Source: Aporrectodea caliginosa (Eukaryota; Annelida; Clitellata; Crassiclitellata; Lumbricidae). Taken from it: DNA of 64,000 nt. Position 1 is the stretch's first letter; every line of letters begins with the position of its first letter. The DNA lies in the NCBI GenBank assembly GCA_020284085.1, contig JACEVL010000019.1, forward strand, positions 2,394,498 through 2,458,497, given 5' to 3'. The notes below the pieces were generated by a model, which made no database searches, was not told the origin of the DNA, and worked only from the letters and a program-made list of their open reading frames with translations. The translations under genes and the position numbers were made by a program. Shown piece after piece: positions 58,520 to 64,000 of this stretch.

Positions 58520-58700
58520 CAGGGCCGGATTAAGGGTAGTGTGGGCCCGGGTGCTGTAATTACCTTCGAAAGACCCCTTCTGACGACTGCTGGTCCACCA
58601 CACAGTCACACACATATTTATAAAATGCGATTATGCGGGCCTTTAAAAACTGCGGGCCCGGGTGCTGCAGCACCTTTAGCACCCCCTTAATTCGGGCCTG
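58520..58700. mobile_element. 181-bp hAT-type MITE
   Basis: Ends CAGGGCCGGATTAAGGG and CCCTTAATTCGGGCCTG, with a perfect 8-bp target duplication CCTACTGT (58512-58519, 58701-58708). An internal GGGCCCGGGTGCTG is repeated twice. Confidence 0.88.
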
Positions 58701-58709
58701 CCTACTGTA

Positions 58710-59855
58710 GCAAAACCTTGACAATATTTCAATGATGCAAGCCCAAGGCACGTGTTCAGAAGCGCTCTCTGGGATTGGCTATGGACGTAACGCCATATAA
58801 TCTAATCAGATGTCATTTAGTTGACGTTGCATTGACCATGCACACGATACAAAGCTACACATATACTGTTGGATGTGGTCTTGTATAGTTTCAAAATATT
58901 GTCCAAATTCGGGGACATAAAGCAAAATAAACCTCAGACACAACACTTAGGAAAATGTCTAAGGAGAATGTTAGACGATTCAGGAGCAGGCATATCACAC
59001 TGATGCATGTTACACTGATGGATTTTTTAGAAGTTCAACATATTATTCTATATTTGCGAATTGTTGATAGTTTCATTATGGGTTTTGTTTTCTTTCAATA
59101 TTCTCTGTGGTCGAGTAACTTATGGTGAGGATTGTTTTCTGTTTGCAATTTCTTGACTGAAATTTTTTTAAATTACATGCTAGCATTATTATTATTAATT
59201 TGCCATCTAGTGAAATTGTTTGTTTGTGAGTTCAATTGTTAATGATTTTGTCAGTTTGAAAGTTGTCTGGAATGCACATATAGACAATAGCAGACTTGCA
59301 GTTGATTTAGGCATTTCAGTCCTTGCAATTAATATATCAGTTGATCCTGAGCAATCAGAATCTTCTAAGCTTAATAATTTGGTAATGTAGACCCCATGTA
59401 TATGTGTAACAGTATAAAGTTTTAATTTTAGGCTATTGTTCTGGAATAAATTGTCTATCAATGACTGAAAGTCATAAGTGACTGAAATGTGGCTGAAAAT
59501 ATCCAGAAAAATTTAGATAATCAGTCATCAGAGTAAAAATATTTCAGCTGAAGGATGTACTGCTGCCTGTAAGAAATGTACTTGCAGAAAGCGCCATGAA
59601 GCAGATCATAATTATTATTTTTATTGTATGTATGAGACCACTTAATGTAGTTTAGGGCTTACAGTCACATAGTTCATCTTGGTCTTGTATCATTGTTACA
59701 CTGTCTTTTTTTACCAGAGGTACATTTTATTCCTCAGGATTTCAAAGTTAGGGATAGCATTTCTTTCTGGGTTGATGTCGTGCTCTGTGCCAAAAGTGCT
59801 GTGAAAAGCAATTGCTTTAAAGTCTTGGATGATCGCAGATAGGTGCTGATAGAGA
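58710..59855. other. No gene recognised
   Basis: AT-rich, without repeats or frames that I can support. A long (ATT)n run follows at about 59859-59932. Confidence 0.4.
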
Positions 59856-59858
59856 GAA

Positions 59859-59861
59859 GTA

Positions 59862-59923
<62 letters not shown>

Positions 59924-59932
59924 TACTACTAT
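59859..59932. repeat. ATT microsatellite
   Basis: (ATT)n with a few ACT units. Read on the minus strand it forms the AAT-type tail of the adjoining retroelement 3' end. Confidence 0.9.
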
Positions 59933-59948
59933 TATTGTTATTATTTTT

Positions 59949-60051
59949 GCCCGAGGTAGGAATAATCCCTCAGGCTCTTAGAAACTATATTATTATTATT
60001 ATTATTATTTTTTTTTTTTATGCCCCGAGGTATACAGGATCCCTCAGGGGC
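59949..60051 (-). repeat. Two tandem 3'-terminal hairpins of a non-LTR retroelement
   Basis: GCCCCGAGG (60022-60030) pairs with CCTCAGGGGC (60042-60051) and GCCCGAGG (59949-59956) with CCTCAGGC (59968-59975), with one bulged base each and similar 11-base loops. Each is followed, on the minus strand, by an AAT-type tail. Confidence 0.75.
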
Positions 60052-60093
60052 TAGAATATTAACTATTTAGAATGTAAAATATCCGGAATGGCC

Positions 60094-60850
60094 CTATTCG
60101 TCTGTTTCCTGGCTGGTGAAAGTGCCTCTGAACGCCACCGCGTTAAACCGTTGTATTGTTAGCGAGAGGCGTTGAAATAAAAAAGATGTTTCCCGCTGGT
60201 CCCCCGTGGCGGTGCAGAGCTTTTGTCCCAGGTCCGAAAGGAAGGTCAGGCCTTCGTTGTTGATCGGGCCCAAGGTTTCGAATGCCAGGGGGATGAAAAG
60301 GTAGGTGGAGGATAATTCGATGTATTTGTCAATTTTGCGGGCCGACGCTCTCTCAGCCGCCGCACCTGCAGCATGGGACGTGTCCGGCAAATAGGAAGCG
60401 GCCAGGGTGTCCGTCACGGTCGCGTCCCATATAAGGCATCGCCCGACGCGCCAAGGGATGAGGGTAAGGCCATCTGGTCTTCTACCGTCTGTCCTCACGA
60501 GGCCCACGGGCTCCTTTGTGGATGGAAAGCCTGCACGGACCAAGCTCCGAAAGATTAGATCATTCAGAGATGCATGTCTAGGCAAGCGACCTGGGCCGAG
60601 GGCGCAGGAGAGCTTGTGGTGGCCATCTGCCATCACCGGAGCGCCGCAGGGGCACCCATGTGGCTCGCAAAGCCGGACCCCTAGTCGCAAACCCGCCGCC
60701 ACCCTGACCGACTCATCATCCAGCCTAAGCCCGCAGTTGGTGACGGGGAGGGCCAGCAGCCAGTCCCCCGCATGTGGGGCTGCTATCGCCTTGAGGCGTG
60801 CCTGGTTTGTTTGATCGGGGAGTTGGACCCCTTGCTTCTTCTTATTGACC
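60094..60850 (-). pseudogene. C-terminal endonuclease part of an RLE-type non-LTR retrotransposon
   Basis: A long minus-strand frame. From the N-terminal end: LKAIAAPHAGDWLLALPV, a zinc-knuckle-like CPCG...HHKLSC, RHASLNDLIFRSLVRAG, then RRPDGLTLIPW...LIWDATVTDT, a PD-x15-D pattern of a PD-(D/E)XK nuclease, and a conserved tail FETLGPINNEGL...FNAVAFRGTF. The order zinc knuckle then nuclease is that of restriction-like-endonuclease LINEs (R2-like superclade). Those cut target DNA to prime reverse transcription. The frame is intact, but its upstream part is displaced to 62790-63360. Near-identical proteins are familiar from aquatic invertebrates (recollection, not a search). Confidence 0.75.
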
Positions 60851-61973
60851 CCCTTGCTTCTAGCCTTAGGCCGACCCCCGGGGGGTCGGCTTGACCCCCT
60901 CAAATTCATTACCCACAGTCCTACACCAAATGACTCCATTATGACCATTCGGCCTGACCCAGCTTCTACCTCCCTCTCTACTAGTCGCTCTGAAAGCCCA
61001 GCTGGCTAGGCACCGATATATACATATAATATATATATATATATATATAATGGTCACCTCTGTCTTTAGTAGGCTAGTACTGTTTCTTCTCTCTACTCGA
61101 CCACTCTCCTTCTTTAATAAATTTCTTCTGTCTCTCTGTCTTGCAGTTTGATATATTATGTGTGTCGCATCAAAGCCCCATCTGCTTTTGGATTAGGGGC
61201 CTAAGGAAGAAGAAAGTTGTTGTCTTTCAACAAGATTTGTATACACCCTTACAGTTTTCAGGCCCAATGGATCAGGTTTCCATGCTGTAGACTATGCTTC
61301 AGGCGAGGACCCCCATCCACGCTTCAAGCCTCCCATGGCTCTAGGAGTCTAGGTAGACGCCTTGCTGACCTTTACCCTTTCCTGAGGCCAGGACAGGGGT
61401 GCTGAGAGCCTGAGACCGCTGAGTCATAAGTCGTGGAATATCAGTGTGTACGTTGGGTATTCGAAATTCCAGTTTTATGTGTATTTGTTGTTTATAAAAC
61501 TGTCTGCGCATCGCTTTACTTTATCGAAAATCAAGCGACACAAACTGAACGGAGCTAGGTTTAAGAAATTGTCAGAAAAACGAGGAGCAGCTGCAACAAG
61601 TTATATGGAGTTAGCTATTTTGAAGCGCACTGATTCCTATTTAATTTAACATGAACAAGACATTAGATCCAATCATGCCACAGCAGTTTCATGAGCCAGA
61701 GTGAAGTAGCGCTCCTGTTAATTTTGTGAAGTTCTCAAAGACCAGATATATCATGGATAGAAAAGTTTTGAGTCTGGTAAGAGCCACATATTCATATAAT
61801 TGAATAATGTTCAATATAGCGTTTGACTAGCTGTGTATCGCTAAAATTCTAAATTTCTATTGGGGCCGTTTGCCGTTATTCGCCCTGGGCGCCAAAATAC
61901 CTAGCCACGCCACTGATTAAATCACTTGCATTGTAACTGTCTCATACATGTGACAATTACTCCCTCCCTAATC

Positions 61974-62311
61974 CAGTGCTTCCCAACCTGAGTGTCGCGG
62001 AAGCAAAGGGCCCCGTGCACCTGCTCAAGGTTGGATGTCAGAAAGGTAGAACCATAACTTTTGTTCAGCTTTTTATGTGAAAAAGTTGTAAAATTTATCA
62101 CAACTAACATAGGCTTATAATTATTTTTTTACACGGAAAGTAGTGTGGAAATAGTCGCAACCGGCATATTTAATAGAAGAAAAGTTTCATATAAGTAAAA
62201 TAAAGAACTATCTTGAAGAAAAATATTGAAATTAAGGTCAAAGGTGCCGCTGATCTGCCGTTAGTAGGCTAAGGGTGCCATGCATGCTCTGAAAAAGACT
62301 GGGAATCGCTG
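61974..62311. mobile_element. 338-bp hAT-type MITE
   Basis: Ends CAGTGCTTCCCAAC and ACTGGGAATCGCTG are imperfect inverted repeats. Flanks CCCTAATC and CCATAATT match in 6 of 8 positions. It is older than the other hAT MITEs in the window. Confidence 0.65.
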
Positions 62312-62429
62312 CCATAATTAATCTATCAGTATAGGCTACTTTATAAAATATATCTCACTCTTGCTGTTACTTTGGCCACTCTGCAGTACGGCGCCCTATT
62401 AGGCCTATATGGCGCCCCGTTCGGGCCAT

Positions 62430-62720
62430 CTGGTAACTGTACTGCAGAAAGAACTTTAAGCAGATTGAAAATAATAAAAAAAATACTTGCGATCCAACAT
62501 TAGGCCTACAAATGAACGCCAATTTCAAACAGTATTTTATAGGATATATAGTATATACTATGGTCTACTGTACTAACTATTGCACATAATGTCGTTATTT
62601 CAAATAGCCTATATAGGCCTACTATCATTTTAATTAGCCTACCATTTTTACTCTGGAACGTGGCGTCCCTCAAAAAACAATTACCCTTGCCCCCACATAG
62701 GCAATCCTGGATCCGCCACT
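62430..62720 (+). pseudogene. hAT transposase C-terminal fragment and 3' terminus
   Basis: The frame at about 62435-62503 reads GNCTAERTLSRLKIIKKILA, the dimerisation (hATC) motif of hAT transposases, then stops. A hAT-like 3' end GGATCCGCCACTG lies at about 62708-62720. The catalytic core is missing. Confidence 0.6.
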
Positions 62721-62765
62721 GTTCCCGACCCCCTGCTTCTTTTTTGACAAATCGGACCCTGGGCG

Positions 62766-63358
62766 TGCCTGATTTGTTGGATCGGGGAGCCTGGCGTGTA
62801 GACTAGAAACGACCCCGTCGATCAGGGGTTTGTCCCATGCTGACTGTCTATGGGCGAGACCGCCTTCTGGACATTGCGTTGCACAATCCTCGCGCCATCT
62901 GGCCTGCAGCGCCTCACGTTGTGGGTCTGCTATGGCTGCGTCTCCCAGCATGGTGGACTGAAGCAGATCGGTGCTCGCGGCTGATGCCAGAAAGGCGGGT
63001 AGTGCCAGCGATGTCACCGATCGGATTCCCAGTCCACCCCTTTTAATAGGGAGTGAAGCCTGAAGCCATGCGTCGTCCGATAGGGGGAGATTGAGAACCC
63101 TGCCTAGGCCAGATCGCAAGGCTGCATCATATTGCGCTAGTCCCGGGTGATCTACACAAGGACAGCTGCGTAGGGTATGGAGCAGCTTCGTAGCGCTGAG
63201 CGAGTACCTCAACAGAATGAGAGCATCATGCATCGTTATGTCCACTAGTTTCTCAATCATCCGTTTTAGTTCGGTCGTGCGAGCCCCCAAGGCCTCCTCC
63301 AGCGCCCCCCGGGTTGAGAGAGGGGCCCCCAACAGCGTAGCATTCTGGGGACTGGTTC

Positions 63359-63360
<2 letters not shown>
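62766..63360 (-). pseudogene. Upstream (post-RT) part of the same RLE-type retrotransposon
   Basis: A minus-strand frame with TTELKRMIEKLVDITMHDAL, LRYSLSATKLLHTLRSCPC, LPLSDDAWLQASLPIKRGGL and WDKPLIDGVVSSL, the thumb-to-linker region that precedes the endonuclease part in this family. It begins abruptly at an (ATT)n/(ATC)n run, so the RT domain proper is missing. The frame reaches LPDxTNQAR, which also opens the fragment at 60822. Confidence 0.75.
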
Positions 63361-63419
<59 letters not shown>

Positions 63420-63500
63420 CATCGTCATCGTCGTCGTCGTCATCATCATCACCATCATCATCATCGTCGTCTTCATCATCATCATCATCATCATTATTAT
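63361..63500. repeat. ATT then ATC/GTC microsatellite
   Basis: (ATT)n to about 63419, then mixed ATC, GTC and ATC units to 63500. All long frames across it are repeat artefacts. Confidence 0.95.
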
Positions 63501-63752
63501 ATAAGCATTTTAACTTTGCAGCCCTTACAACCTGGGCCGTCTTGTACTCACTCAATCATGTGAATATGCTACAAGGAACATTGTTGTTTTAAGTCCTTTT
63601 GTCAGTCGATCGATTGACTGCTGGTGGTTGCGGATGCCATGTGGCAGGCAGTGTCAGGCAGATGGTCCAGCAACAGCGCAACAGTAAAACTTCTTGAGTC
63701 ATATTATGTAGTTCTTGTTGCTGGAATATGGAGGTTGCTGTGAGTTGCTGAA

Positions 63753-64000
63753 CACATACTGCGGGTGGCTCGGTCGCATTATAAACGTGGAGTACAATAC
63801 AACACACAATACAACACATCACAATACAACTGGTAAAGCGGTGGTTTAGGGGTATGTTCGTGCCTTGCAGCTGGCTAGGTTGAGGGTTAGAATCCACCTC
63901 AAAGTCAGTGGCGTAGGGACCCTGGGCAAGTCCTTCAGCAATTGCTCATGCGCTCGGGCGTTTAAACTCCGATTCAGCTATGCTGCAACAGTCAGAGCGC
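63753..64000 (+). mobile_element. Dimeric SINE, linker and second unit (runs off the window)
   Basis: Starts with ACTGCGGGTGGCTCGGTCG, then the AATACAACAC linker, then GCGGTGGTTTAGGGGTATG (A box) and GGGTTAGAATCC (B box). The first tRNA-like unit is absent here. Confidence 0.75.

Larger units (their letters stand above)
60823..62761. mobile_element. 1.9-kb insertion splitting the retrotransposon
   Basis: The insertion is bounded by a 28-bp direct repeat (60795-60822 and 62762-62789, 26 of 28 identical), with GACCCC(C/T)TGCTTCTT repeats just inside each end. It contains a TA-rich run (61019-61050), a KRHKLNGARFKKL-type basic stretch (about 61520-61650) like the N-terminus of some hAT proteins, a hAT MITE, and a hAT transposase C-terminal fragment. 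Confidence 0.6.

Noticed and set aside
63217..63592. Long Ile, Leu, Ser, Asp/Asn or Met repeat frames
   Set aside because: They are translations of the ATT/ATC microsatellite.

Overview
The window looks like nuclear DNA from an invertebrate animal, probably aquatic. It has spliced genes with GT-AG introns, many decayed CR1/L2-like LINEs, tRNA-derived SINEs, hAT and Harbinger-like MITEs, and long ATT, GT and GATT-type microsatellites. I see no bacterial-style operons, rRNA genes, free-standing tRNA genes or CRISPR arrays. I cannot place the species further from the sequence alone.

Three host genes can be supported. (1) On the + strand at 2556-7505 is a two-exon ROCO-family gene of the MFHAS1 type (leucine-rich repeats, Roc GTPase, COR, no kinase). 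Its second exon carries a single-base frameshift inside the Roc domain near 6043-6060. (2) On the - strand at 11518-10107 is a two-exon gene for mitochondrial ribosomal protein bS21m (MRPS21). Both exons are short and are easily missed. (3) On the + strand from 12749 is CASK, the membrane-associated guanylate-kinase scaffold with an N-terminal CaM-kinase-like domain. I resolve 12 exons, all in consistent splice phase (439 codons, ending at 29546), covering the CaMK domain and both L27 domains. The PDZ, SH3 and guanylate-kinase exons are not found before 64000. MRPS21 and CASK are head to head, with about 1.2 kb between their start codons.

Region by region: 1-2.5 kb is LINE and SINE debris. 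2.5-7.5 kb is the ROCO gene. 7.5-10.1 kb is its 3' flank with a SINE and a LINE tail. 10.1-11.5 kb is MRPS21. 11.6-12.2 kb is a LINE 3' end in the shared promoter region. 12.7-29.5 kb is CASK exons 1-12; intron 6 holds a complete, very young, non-autonomous LTR retrotransposon (18747-22040) and a 96-bp hAT MITE, and intron 8 holds a 501-bp hAT MITE. 29.5-64 kb is either a very long CASK intron or flanking DNA filled with mobile elements. These include a 3.8-kb transposon with kilobase inverted repeats (33403-37235), several MITEs, a Harbinger-like element with an internal minisatellite (54848-56088), a dimeric tRNA SINE, and a broken non-LTR retrotransposon with a restriction-like endonuclease (60.1-63.4 kb). 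The most interesting unexplained structure there is a 28-pair hairpin at 41837-41915 that resembles a microRNA precursor.

Functionally the three genes are unrelated neighbours: a signalling GTPase scaffold, a mitoribosomal subunit protein and a synaptic/junctional scaffold. The CASK pseudokinase residues are notable. The Mg-binding Asn that vertebrate CASK has lost is present here, while the DFG motif is already GFG and the catalytic-loop Lys is Arg.
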